The translations under genes were made by a program, and so were the position numbers. Below are positions 50,116 through 60,104 of a DNA stretch of 64,000 nt, piece after piece. The notes under the pieces were generated by a model. The model was not told where the DNA came from. It made no database searches and saw only the letters and a list, made by a program, of their open reading frames with translations. The stretch lies in contig CP084611.1 in assembly GCA_025917655.1 (NCBI GenBank), positions 62,001-126,000 of the forward strand, read 5' to 3'. Source of the stretch: Chlorella sorokiniana (taxonomy: Eukaryota > Chlorophyta > Trebouxiophyceae > Chlorellales > Chlorellaceae). The first letter of the stretch is position 1. Every line of letters begins with the position of its first letter.

Positions 50116-51550
50116 ATGCCAGTCCTCGCGGCAGGGCTGCTCGCGCCTGCCAGCTTGCACCATAGCGCCTGCAGCAAGCCCCTGCCGACCTCGCGGCCGG
50201 GCGCTGCCCAGCGGCGGCAGCGCCCCTGCGTCGCCGCCCCTGCCGCCCGTGCGCGCGGCACGGGCCGCGGCACATGGGAGGCTGCCCCCCGCGCGCTCCC
50301 CGCACCTGCGGCATGCGCGTGGCCGGCAGCCGCCGCGCGGAGGTCAGCAGCGGGAGCCTTTTGACGCCGAGGTTCGTCGGGCAGCAGCCTTGAACCCCTC
50401 CCGCCCTTGACAGAGCAGCAGCGGCCTCTTTGCCTGCCCAGCTGGCTGCCCTGGCAGCAGCCTCCACCCTCCCCTCTCCCCCGTGACGCACACACGCCCC
50501 TGCTCCCCGCCCATCCCCGCAGCTGCTCGTGCTGTTTGGCATTCCCCTGCTCGTGCTGGGCATCGCTTACGCCTTCAATGACCCCAAGAGCCTGGCGGTG
50601 GCACTGCCCCTAGCACTGCTCATCCCGGGGCCGCGAGACGTGCTGCTCCATGTGGCAGCAGATGTGATGCGGGCCGCAGTCCGCGCCCGCCGCTTCGTGT
50701 CGGTGGACTCAGACGCAGACGAGGCAGCGGCTGCGGCCGACGCCGCCGCGCGGGACGCACCGCGAGAGGCAACGGCGGCGCGCGGCCGCCGCGCGCGGCC
50801 GCCCCCCGCCCCTCCACCCCCTGCGGTGAGCGCCCGCGCTGGACGCTGCTGCTGCCGTCGATGCGGCCGCTGGCTGCCTGCAGCCAGCTGCCAGCGGGTG
50901 TGGGTCGAGACTCTGTGTTTCCCAACTCTTCTTTCAACTCCTGGCCTCCTCTTCTTGCTGCACCAGCTCACTGTCTTGTTCCCCATTCAGGTGGAGGTGG
51001 AGCTGCACCCTGGGGAGTATGCCGTGTACCCGCCTCCTGCGCCATCCCCCTTAAGCGCCCAGGACACCCCACAGCCGCCGCCGCCGCCGCCGCCGCGGCG
51101 GCAACATGCCGCGCCGCGCGCGCCGTTACCCGAGGTCCAGCCGGCCGCCACGAGGCAGCGGGGGAGGCGTTTGCAGGCGCCTCACGCGGCTGGCCGCCCG
51201 TTGTGGACGTTAGCGCCGCCACATCGCAGCCGCCACAGCAGCAGAGCGGGCATGGCGCCTCGCATGGCTGGCCTGCGGCCTGCCCTGCAGCCTCCAGCCA
51301 GCGCCGCCGGTCCCGCAGCAGAGGCGGCAGCTTGGGCGCGCGCACCGCCGCCGTGGCTTCCGCGCCCCAGGGCAGCCCAGGTGCGATGGGTCGGCAGCGG
51401 CGTCTCCGCAGTCGCCTCTCCCAGCCCGCTGGCAAGGCTGGCGCATCTGGACAGGGCTGGGGCGGCAGCGACGTCGCCGCCACGCCTCTGCTCCTCCGCC
51501 CCATCTTTGCCCTCATCCCCTTCCTGCGCTACTGGGGCGGCTTCTTGTAG
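50116..51550 (+). CDS. Putative plastid-targeted membrane protein, family not recognised
   Basis: The candidate start at 50116 opens an Ala/Arg/Ser-rich, acid-free N-terminus (MPVLAAGLLAPASLHHSACS) typical of chloroplast transit peptides. A second exon starting at 50521 after a clear acceptor encodes LLVLFGIPLLVLGIAYAFND, a strong membrane segment, then LAVALPLALLIPGPRDVLLH and a helical acidic stretch (SVDSDADEAAAAADAAARDA). An intron (about 50826-50990, GTGAGC to CAG) leads to VEVELHPGEYAVYPPPAPSP and a long Pro/Arg/Gly-rich low-complexity region that changes frame once near 51170-51200. The end reads PIFALIPFLRYWGGFL, stop 51548-51550. Exon 1 to exon 2 phase is not settled. Localisation is inferred from composition only. 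Confidence 0.6.
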
Positions 51551-52056
51551 CCTGCTGCAAAGCAGGGGCCCATGAATTCTTCGCATTCCTTTCTCCCATG
51601 CATGCGTGGCTCTTGCATGGCGGCCACACTTCCGCAAAAGCCTGATCCGATTCTTGCTCTCAACGGTCGACTCTGGGCTTGTCGGCCCCATGTGCTTCAC
51701 CTGCTTTTATTTTCTTGTCTTCAAAGTACTGAGCTTTCAGCATGCGTGCATGCCTGTACATTCTAACCTTGTCTCACTTGATTCGCCGCCTCATGCCTTC
51801 CAGAGCGGTGCTCTGTCGACTGCCGGTTTTCCTGGTCACTTGCCATATTGTGCCTTTATTATTGCCGCACAGCTGTGCCCCCCATTGTTGCTGCCCATCG
51901 TTTACTGCGGCAGTTGTTTGGCCATGCATATGAATGTGTCGTCTTGCTGCCGTGCTGTAGTTACCGCCTGTGTTTTCATGCAAGCTTCTTCTGCTGATGT
52001 CCCTTTTCTGCTTCCCCCGCCGCCACACCTTGTCCCCAACCATACTCAGTGATGCA

Positions 52057-52061
52057 TGTAA
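52057..52061 (+). terminator. Candidate poly(A) signal (TGTAA), membrane protein gene
   Basis: ATGCATGTAATC context at the end of the T-rich 3' region, 507 bases past the stop at 51550. Confidence 0.5.
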
Positions 52062-52077
52062 TCTGAAGTCCGCCGCT

Positions 52078-52082
52078 TTACA
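52078..52082 (-). terminator. Candidate poly(A) signal (TGTAA), Canopy gene
   Basis: TGTAA on the minus strand 366 bases past the stop at 52448; only 17 bases separate it from the plus-strand signal. Confidence 0.45.
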
Positions 52083-52447
52083 AGCAGCCTAGTTGGCAAG
52101 AGGTTCACAGATTGTGCCCGTAACGAGCAGCCTTGCCATGAACACAATGGCTGCATTGGTGTGCCTGTTGCTCACCGCACTTCGTTCTCCTCGCACTCCC
52201 TCCTATAGACCCCCTGAATTCCCGGTTGCACAGTGCCTGCCGGAGTTCGCCGCTTTCTGAAAGCCGGCTGCCGCAACGTACTGCGGTACTGGAGGCGGAC
52301 AGGTACGGCCAGCATTTGACCTTGGTGCTTGGGCTCAAAGTTCGACAGTGAACAAGTTGTCAAGTAACAAGCCTCTGCTATTGATTGAATAGACGAGGAT
52401 CAATTCCAGGTAAGAAGTTTCCAGACTTCCGGAACAGGGTCATCCCG

Positions 52448-53695
52448 TCAAAGCTCCGCATTCGGTGCAGCAGTGTCTGGCAGCTTGGTGCCTGCTCCCC
52501 TCCCCGCTCCCTTCTCCCCACCACCGGCCTCGTCTGCCTTGTCAGCAGCCGCCGCTGCATCGGCTGCCGCCTGCTGTGCCGCCGTCGCTTTCACTGCCGC
52601 CGCTTCTTCTGCAGCCCGCGTCACGGTGCAGTGTCGCGCGGTGGTGAGGCACAGCCAGTCGCTGACGCCCGTCTCACTGTTGAGCTGTCCGTTCAGTGCG
52701 TCCGACAGCTCCTCCTCATGCCTACACCCGAAACAGGGTGGCGAGCAGAACAAGCCCTCAGGCATGGCAGCGGCGGCGAGCTGCGGCAAGGCAGCGCCCC
52801 AGCAGCACAGCACAATGGCCGAGGCGACAAGATACAAGCGACTGTTGCAGCACAAGGCGTTGTGCTGCGGGGCACTGCACAGCGTGGCGTTGCACCGCAT
52901 CGTACCGCTCCAGCAGGTCATGGCAGTACACCTCCAGCTCCTTGCGGTGCTGCTTGGTCACCTCGCGGCTGAAGCTGCGCTCGCCGCTTGTCAGGCTGCC
53001 TGCAGTGGCGGGGGTGGGGCGAGGGCGGCAACAGCGGTGATGCTGTGTGAAAGACTCCTTACGCCTGCATGCATGCATCTGGGCAGCCAGCGCCTGTCAG
53101 GGGGCAGAAGGCGAGGCAGCGACCTCTGCAGCGCCCAGAACGGCGGCCAGGCCCCGCCCACCTGACTGTACCCAGCGCTGGCCGCCGCCGCCCGCCGCGC
53201 TTTCCTCCTCCACCAGCTCGTACTGCTTGGCAGCGTTGCAGAGGCCGTCCAGCAGGTGTATGACGCGCAGCTCGCTCAGCTAGTAGTCCAGCACCTTGCC
53301 GTACCGCTTGCCGTCCTTGTCCAGTCGGTGCCGCATGTCCAGGTGGTTGCGCGGCTGCTCAGCCTCCAACCGCGCTTCCAGTTCGTCCTACGGACATGAA
53401 AGGAAGACCCAAGGTTGCATGAGCTGCAGATATCTGATTTACGCGAGCTGTTCAACTCAAAACGACCAGGCATAATCGCTGCCTGGGCAGAGGTGGCTTG
53501 AAGTCGGGCCGCCTGTACAGCCGCCACCTCGCTGCCCGCAGCACCGCTGGCCCGCCTGCAAGGCCGGGCGGCCTGGCTGCTCACCGCGACGACCCTGCAA
53601 GCAGAGCATTTCGCATGCAGCCGCCAATCCCCTGCTTGCACGGCTGTTGCAGCCAGCAGGGCCAGCAAGACGACGATCGCTTGCAGCGACCACAT
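52448..53695 (-). CDS. Canopy-family ER protein (DUF3456, TLR4-regulator/MSAP-like), with in-frame TAG
   Basis: Saposin-like ER luminal protein; animal Canopy members assist receptor folding (family knowledge). Start ATG 53693-53695: MWSLQAIVVLLALLAATAVQ, a signal peptide, then KCSACRVVA to the donor near 53583. The next exon (about 53391-53166) begins DELEARLEAEQPRNHLDMRH and continues RLDKDGKRYGKVLDY, then TAG at 53280-53282, then LSELRVIHLLDGLCNAAKQY in the same frame. Plant homologues have a coding residue there. Later exons: SGERSFSREVTKQHRKELEV then YCHDLLERYDAV (about 53000-52890) and HEEELSDALNGQLNSETGVS then DWLCLTTARHC (about 52720-52630). The six cysteines of the fold are present (CSAC, GLC, YC, LC, HC). 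An Ala-rich, lysine-containing tail ends at 52448. I annotate through the TAG because both sides match the family. Confidence 0.85.
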
Positions 53696-54017
53696 TGCCG
53701 GGGAACGGCCCGACATATGACGCCTGTACAAATTTAATGGGTGTATGAATGCTGCAGCAAAACCGCCATCGTGATGCCCAACCTCAGCCACCTGTACATG
53801 CAGCGGCAAGCGGTGGAAGCAACGGGCGCCCATGGTTCGAAGGACCCCAACCTGCGTGCATGCACTCGATCTTGGTCGTTTGTTGATCAATATATATCAA
53901 TCCGGTGCCGGCGGCCTGTGCGTTGCCCGGCCTGCCACCCCCCCGCCAAGCATAGGCCACGCGTGCCTGCTTCACACCTGACCATTGAATACCAAGTTGC
54001 ATTGTTGTATTGCAACA
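53696..54017. promoter_or_regulatory. Divergent promoter region, Canopy and NDH-2 genes
   Basis: 322 bases between outward-facing start codons, with an AT-rich stretch (ATCAATATATATCAATCC) at 53885-53902 that is the best TATA-like element in the window. It lies about 115 bases before the NDH-2 start and 190 before the Canopy start. Confidence 0.55.
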
Positions 54018-57000
54018 ATGAGCCTTGCGGTGCAGCGGCACGCTGCTGCATTGGCGGCTGAGAATTCTGCCACTGCACGTGTCCGTTTGACGGCCTCGGC
54101 GCATCCGCGGCGCTTTGGTCGAGCCCAGAAGAGGCTGCTTTGCCAGGCCACGGCCCAGGTTGAGGCCCCGCTGGCACCCAGGTAGGGCAACGGTGCAGTT
54201 GCCGGCGGCCAGGCCGGCTCTGCCCCTCCTGCACCCGTGTCCTTTCCCTGCTGCTAGTTTGAATTCTGTGCTGCCGCGGTGGCACTGCACGGCTGATCCT
54301 GGTGAGGTCTCATTGCCCGCTGTCCCCGCCTGGACCGCAGGAAGGCGCAGCCCCGGCCACACACACCGGCGCCACCCCTGCCACCAACCTGCCACCTTAC
54401 GACAAGCGTGCCGGCGGCAGTGGCAAACCCCGCATCGTCGTGCTTGGCACGGGTGAGCAGGGCAGCAGATGCGCGGGTGGATACGCCGCCGCCAGTGCAG
54501 CCGTGGTTGCCGCCAATGTGCGGCTTTCGCGATTTTCGCAGCCGGCGAGCCGGAGAGCTTCCAGCGCGTCTGCCGCAGCTCGGCGCCCCACAGTGCTGCG
54601 CTGTTGCCCTGCATGGCTGCCCCGCCACGCACTCGAACCCAAACGCTTGGCTGCCCCTCTCTTTCCCCCTTGGGCAGGCTGGGCCTCGATGTCGTTTGTC
54701 AAAGCCTTTGACGAGTCGCTGAAGGACAAGTATGAGCTGATCCTGGTGTCGGTGAGCTCCCTAGAATCCAGATAGCTTGTTGTTATTCTTCTTGCTTGCG
54801 GCTGTGCTGGTTGCCTGCGCCGCACGCCGTCGGAAACGTTTGTGTGCTGCATCCCGGCGCCCTCAAGCGCGGCAGGCCGGTGCCGCCGCCGCCGCGGCGG
54901 CTGCTCGGCACCGCTTGCCTGGGGTGCTAGTGGCGCCAGGTGCAGCCTCCACGCCGCCAGTGGCCTGCTTCCCACGGCTCACCTGAACCTCTGCATCTTT
55001 CTCGTCTTCCCTCCCTCGTGCCCTCCAACCCCCCGCCCACACACGCTGAACCCCCATCCCCCACCTCCCCCACCCCACCCCGGCAGCCCCGCAACTACTT
55101 CGTCTACACCCCCTGCTGCCCGCCATGTGCGCCGGCACCGTGGAGGAGCGCTCCATCGTGGAGAGCGTGCGGGCGGTGCTGGGCGGCAAGGGCAAGTTCT
55201 TTGAGGCCCAGTGCACCGACGTGCTGCCTGAGGAGAGGGCCATCGTGGCGTGTTTCCCCGGTGAGAGCCTACCTGCTGCCTGCTGCTGGCTATATTGATG
55301 CGTTGCGTAGAGTGATCCATTGTTGTGGAGGGAGGTGGCCGCTTCCGTCTCCCAGCCTTGCCCTTGGGGTCAGCCACACATGTGGGTCGGCGTGCCGCGC
55401 CGACCAGCCTGGCGGGCTGGGGGAGCAGGCCGCCCGCGAGCGTGCTCCGCTGCGTGAGGCGCCCTCGCCTCTGCGCTGCACTCACACCCTGCTGCTGTGC
55501 GCCCGAGTGGGTCGTTTGCTCGCCCCCGGCTGTCTAAGCATCAGCCTCCCTCCTGGCCTCGTCGTATCCAATCCTCCCGCGCCGTCGCCCGCGGTCCCTG
55601 GCCTGTGCAGAGGACGCAGGGTTCCCGAGGCCTGCTTCAAGATTCACTACGACTACCTGGTGCTGGGGGTGGGGTGAGTGAGCGGGGGAGTGCTGGGCGC
55701 AGCTGCCGTGCGTGTGCTGATCTTCCCCGCGTTCTGCTTGTCACGTCACCCGCCACGCTGGTGCCACGGTCTTTGGCCACCGTGCTGTCTCATTCTGGTG
55801 GACTCGATCCCCTGTGGCAGTGCCGGCCCCATCTTTGCGTGCCCGTAGCTGGGAGGAACCGGCATCTTCACTGGGAAGCGCTCACCGGGTTGTCGCGCGT
55901 CCCGCCCCCCCCCCCCCCCTCTCTGCAGCTCCGTGAACAACACCTTCGGCATCCAGGGCGTCAAGGAGCACACCATGTTCTTCAAGACGGTGGAGGACGC
56001 CGCCCGCCTGCGCCTCCGCGTCTCCGAGTGCTTTGAGCGCGCCGCGCTGCCGGCGACCACGCCCGAGGTGCGTGCCGCGCTACCAGGGGATGCGCAGGCA
56101 TGCTGCCCCCGCTTGCGTGTATTCCGTCTTTGAAGCGTCACGACGCCGTCTACATGCGTGGCGTCGGTCCAGGCTCTAGGGCCCAGACCGCCTTTCTTCG
56201 TCTCTTCATCTCACCATCCCCTCCCCGCCTTCCTCCCCCACCCCCGCAGGAGCGCAAACGCCTGCTGTCGTTTGTGATCGTGGGAGGCGGCCCCACGGGA
56301 GTGGAGGTGGCTGCTGAGCTTCACGATCTGATCACCGAGGACCTGGTGAAGCTGTACCCAGAGGAGGTACGGTATCGCTTCTGTACGCCGCTGCCAAGGG
56401 CGGGCAGCCTGGCGACACTGATGCCCCGGTGCAAACCGGTGCAAACCCTGCGGGGGGCGGCGGGGGGGGGCGGCTGCCCCGTCACCTCTGGTTGATGGCT
56501 GGTCCACCCGCAAGCCAGCCATCGGGTGGCTCTAAAATCAACAGTGTCGGTACTGAACTGCTGCTGTACCGCAGGTTCGGGATGCCACCATCACCGTGAT
56601 TGAGCTCATGGATCACGTGCTGTCGATGTACGATCGCGCCATCGGGCAGTACACCGCAGGTGCGCAACGCACTGCAGGGTCGGCTCAGGTGCTGTGCAGC
56701 GTGTGGTGCAGAGAGCCGTTGCTTTTGCCGTGGAATCAGCGTTCGCCCGCGGTGCCGCAAGCTTGCGTGCTGCTGCGCCTGCAACCGCCCAGCCGCCCCC
56801 ACCCATGCACCTACCTGCTCGAACCTGTGGCATACCTAAGCGCTCCCCTTGCCCCCCATCCCCGCTGTGCAGACCGCTTCAAGCGCTCCGGCATCCAGCT
56901 GGTGCTCAACTCCCGTGTGAAGGGCGTGGCCCCGGACGCCGTCACCGTCGTGAACAAGGAGGGGGACGAGTACGAGATCCCCTTTGGCGCGTGCGTGTGG

Positions 57001-59293
57001 GCCACCGGCGTGGCCATGCACCCCGTGGTGAAGCTGCTGGCGGACAAGCTGCCCGCTGGCACGCAGGTGCGACCCGCAGAGCAGCGCAGGCACGTGGCGC
57101 GTGCAAGCGCAGGGTGAATGGAGTGGTTGTGGCGGGGATGGGGGCTTGTTTTGGGCATGGCAGGCCGCTGAGAAGCCCTAGAGCGCCCCTGCGTCCCTTG
57201 CTCCGCCAGTTCACACTCAAACCCTCCCCAGTTTGCATCACGCGCTTCCGCTAGCCTTAACTCTTGCCCTTAATTTCGCTTCCCTTCCAGACCCACTTCC
57301 GCTCCGCCCTGACCGACGAGTGGCTGCGCGTGAAGGGTTCCAGCGGCTCCATGTTTGCGCTGGGCGACGCTGCCACCATCGAGCAGGCAAAGGTGCGGGG
57401 CTGGAGGTGGCGGCGGTGGCATGTGCGGGTGTCTGTGCGCGAGTTACAGTGTGCTGCGGCCTTGCCTGGCAATGCGCGCCCTGAATGCGGAACGACTTCT
57501 TTGCTACCCCGCCTCTCCTCGCTCTGGCTCTCCCCAACCTTGCCCCCCTCAAGGCCCCACCCTGGCCTCCCCCTCCCTCCCCACATACACCTAATCCCGA
57601 TGCGCACTGTCTTCCACCTGATCCCTGATGCACCCCCTCTTCCCACCCTCCCCACTCCCTCCTCAGGCGGTTGAGAAGGCCAACGACCTGTTCGACAAGT
57701 ACGGCGGGGCGCCCGACGGCCGCCTGTCGCTGCGCGAGCTGCAGCAGCTGATGTCGGAAGCTGCCGAGCAGTTCCCGCACCTGCGGGAGCATGCCACCTT
57801 CCTGGACGGCTCCCTGGGCTCCCAGCGCTTTGGCGGCCTCGCCTTCAACGCCTTCCTGCAGGCCAACAAGGGCATGAGCGCGGTGAGCGGGCAGGGACCA
57901 TAATGCATGCTGCAGTGCTGCCTTGTAGATGCCTCTCAAATCGCGGGGTTTGGGGGTTGTGCCCCGCATTTGCCGCACCCCGCCTTTTCCGCCTCTTTGC
58001 GGTGCCCGCCTGCCGTGCGACGCCTTGCCCGTGGCTGCATTGCCCCCTTTTGTGTTGTACCGTATGTTTGTGTTGTACCGTACCGCAGATGTACAAGGAG
58101 GTGGGCGTGGTGGACCCCTCCTCCACCCTGGACCGCCAGCAGTTTGGCGAGCTGCTCACCCGCATCGACAGCGGCCTGCGCGCGCTGCCCGCCACCGCAC
58201 AGGCAAGCCCGATTCTTGTGCTGCACGTGGCGCCTGCATGCGCCTGCCCCTCCCCTTCTCTGCCCTGCAGTAGATGACAACGGCCTGTCACCACCCCTGT
58301 GACCTCCTTGTGCTGCCTGCCCCCATCCTTACCACACACACTCTAATCAAGCCCACCCACCCGCCCCGCCCCTTCCCCCCCACTCATACGCACGCAGGTT
58401 GCGCGCCAGCAGGGCGAATACCTGGCCCAGGCCTTCAAGCTGGCTGACGGCAAGCTGGACGGTGCGCTCCGCGGCAGCGTCGCTGCGCCGCTCCGCTTCC
58501 CGCGCTGACCCACCCCTCGCCCACAGCCTTGCACGCCGTGCCATGCCATGCTGCCACGAGCCGCTGCGCAGACCTGCCGCGCTGCTGCCTGCTCTGCCGC
58601 TGAACCAGCTCCCCTGTACCGCCACCCGTGCCGCAGTCCTGCCCGAGCGTACCGCCGGCTTCAAGTACTTCCACAAGGGCTCCATGGCATACGTGGGCGG
58701 CGGTGAGCTCCCTTCCCCGCCTGCTGCACGCCCAGCCCGCTCGCATGCACAATACAAGTTGATTCATCGTCATGCTGACACCCCATCCCCACAACCACCC
58801 GCTTCCTTGAAATGAACCCGCTCTCCCCCTTTCCCCGCAGACCGCGCGGTGATGGATGTGCCCAAGGTGGGGCCCCTCATGGGCCTCACCGCCGGCCTCG
58901 TCTGGCGCGGCTTCGAGACCTGGTCCCAGATCTCCATCCGCAACCGGGTGAGCCCCAGGCTCTGCTGGCCGCCGTTTGGGGTCCCGCACCTTGAAGACAG
59001 GATGCGTCTGAAGCTCGCTGGACTTTCAGTTGTTTCTTTGTGTGTGTTGGGGGGAGGGGTGCGCGCGGGGGCACCTGTCCGCTGCCCACTCTATCAGATC
59101 CGCGCTGCCGCATTCGCAGCGCCTCTGCAGCGTGCTCGTGGCCCCGCCTGCCCGCCCTCGCCCCGCCGCCTTCTTCTCCTGCGCTCGCCCCACCCTTCGT
59201 TTTGTTGCCGCCGCCGCTGCTGCCGCGCAGCTCCTGGTAGCCAACGACTGGGCCCGCACCAAGCTGTTTGGTCGCGACACCTCCCGTGTCTGA
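54018..59293 (+). CDS. Type II NAD(P)H dehydrogenase (rotenone-insensitive, NDA/NDB type)
   Basis: Single-subunit flavoenzyme that oxidises NAD(P)H and reduces quinone, on mitochondrial or thylakoid membranes (family knowledge). Sixteen exons: 54018-54158, 54341-54452, 54678-54751, 55087-55260, 55611-55673, 55929-56067, 56250-56366, 56575-56659, 56873-57066, 57291-57392, 57667-57882, 58089-58202, 58398-58461, 58637-58702, 58841-58947, 59231-59293. Exon 1 is a transit peptide (MSLAVQRHAAALAAENSATA, Arg-rich, no acidic run). FAD-binding KPRIVVLGTGWASMSFVKAF, core SPRNYFVYTP, second Rossmann SFVIVGGGPTGVEVAAELHD, GACVWATGV, SMFALGDAATIEQ. Between about 57670 and 58200 lies an EF-hand-like insert (FDKYGGAPDGRLSLREL), as in NDB enzymes but without a clean loop. 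The end, KYFHKGSMAYVGG ... DWARTKLFGRDTSRV, is the membrane-anchoring tail. One-base slips at C runs 55109-55113 and 55624-55626. The intron after 58202 has a GC donor. Confidence 0.95.
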
Positions 59294-59927
59294 GCCTGAG
59301 GCCGGCGATGCTGGCTGCTGGGAAGGGCACCCAGCTGCTGTGAGGTGCTTCTGGGCTGGCGGCGCTATCAGCCTCGGCGCGATGAGGCGCAACGTCCTCC
59401 CTCCAGAGACGCCTGGCGGAGAGCTGCGCCTTGGCGCTGCCACTGCCAGTCCTGCAGCCACTCTCAGTCCAGCCTCCTTTTGCCACCGGGCTGCACCAAG
59501 GCCCGATGCCCGCAACTGCGGCGGCTCAAGCCGCTGCCGGGCCGCCTGACACCCGGCAGGCCGCTTTAGCATGCTGCGCGCTGCAGCCTCTCGTTTCCCA
59601 ACGCTTTCCATAACAGCCGTGCCCTGCTATTGGCCCATTTAGTCCTGGCATGCGCGCCACATTTGATCGGGCCCCCGACCCTCATTTCCACTGCCCGCCT
59701 ATGCATGTATATCCCGGCGCTCGCCGCCGGTTCAACCCACCTGCCGCTTGATCGAGTCGAGATTACATTTGCCATCAACAGGCCGGTCAACCAACCTTGC
59801 GCATCACTTTTTCACTGCCATTCGCTTTTGCCTCACCTCCTTTGTGAGAACTTGGCTGCCCATTTGCCCGCCGTTCATTTGCCCGCTGCGCCTGCTGCCG
59901 CCGCAGCGGGGCCGGTGGCTTCACCCC

Positions 59928-59932
59928 TGTAA
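59928..59932 (+). terminator. Candidate poly(A) signal (TGTAA), NDH-2
   Basis: CCCCTGTAACAC context 635 bases past the NDH-2 stop codon. Confidence 0.5.
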
Positions 59933-60070
59933 CACTACCAAGGAATAGCTGCTGGATGCCATCAGCCGAAGTGATGAGCCGGCTGCTGCTGAAGATGCAT
60001 GGCGACCCTGTGTTGTTGACGTGTTAGGGGTTTCATAATGCTACACTTCTCACATTGGCAGTGAACGCTA

Positions 60071-60075
60071 TTACA
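60071..60075 (-). terminator. Candidate poly(A) signal (TGTAA), PHD gene
   Basis: TGTAA on the minus strand, 30 bases past the stop at 60105. The short 3' UTR makes this less certain; none other was seen nearby. Confidence 0.35.
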
Positions 60076-60104
60076 ACTAGAGGCACGGCTTTAAGGTGCC
60101 CCCC

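Larger units (their letters stand above)
51551..52447. other. T-rich convergent 3' region
   Basis: Long, clearly less GC-rich stretch typical of chlorophyte 3' UTRs. TGTAA lies at 52057-52061 for the plus-strand membrane protein gene (507 bases past its stop) and TTACA at 52078-52082 for the minus-strand Canopy gene. No coding exon is supported. Confidence 0.55.
59294..60104. other. Convergent 3' region between NDH-2 and the PHD gene
   Basis: About 810 bases of spacer, less GC-rich after 59600. TGTAA at 59928-59932 (plus, 635 bases past the NDH-2 stop) and TTACA at 60071-60075 (minus, 30 bases past the PHD gene stop) are the likely poly(A) signals. No exon supported. Confidence 0.5.

Noticed and set aside
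53826-53850. GGTTCGAAGGACC resembling a tRNA T-loop
   Set aside because: No matching acceptor stem, anticodon stem or A box could be folded around it.
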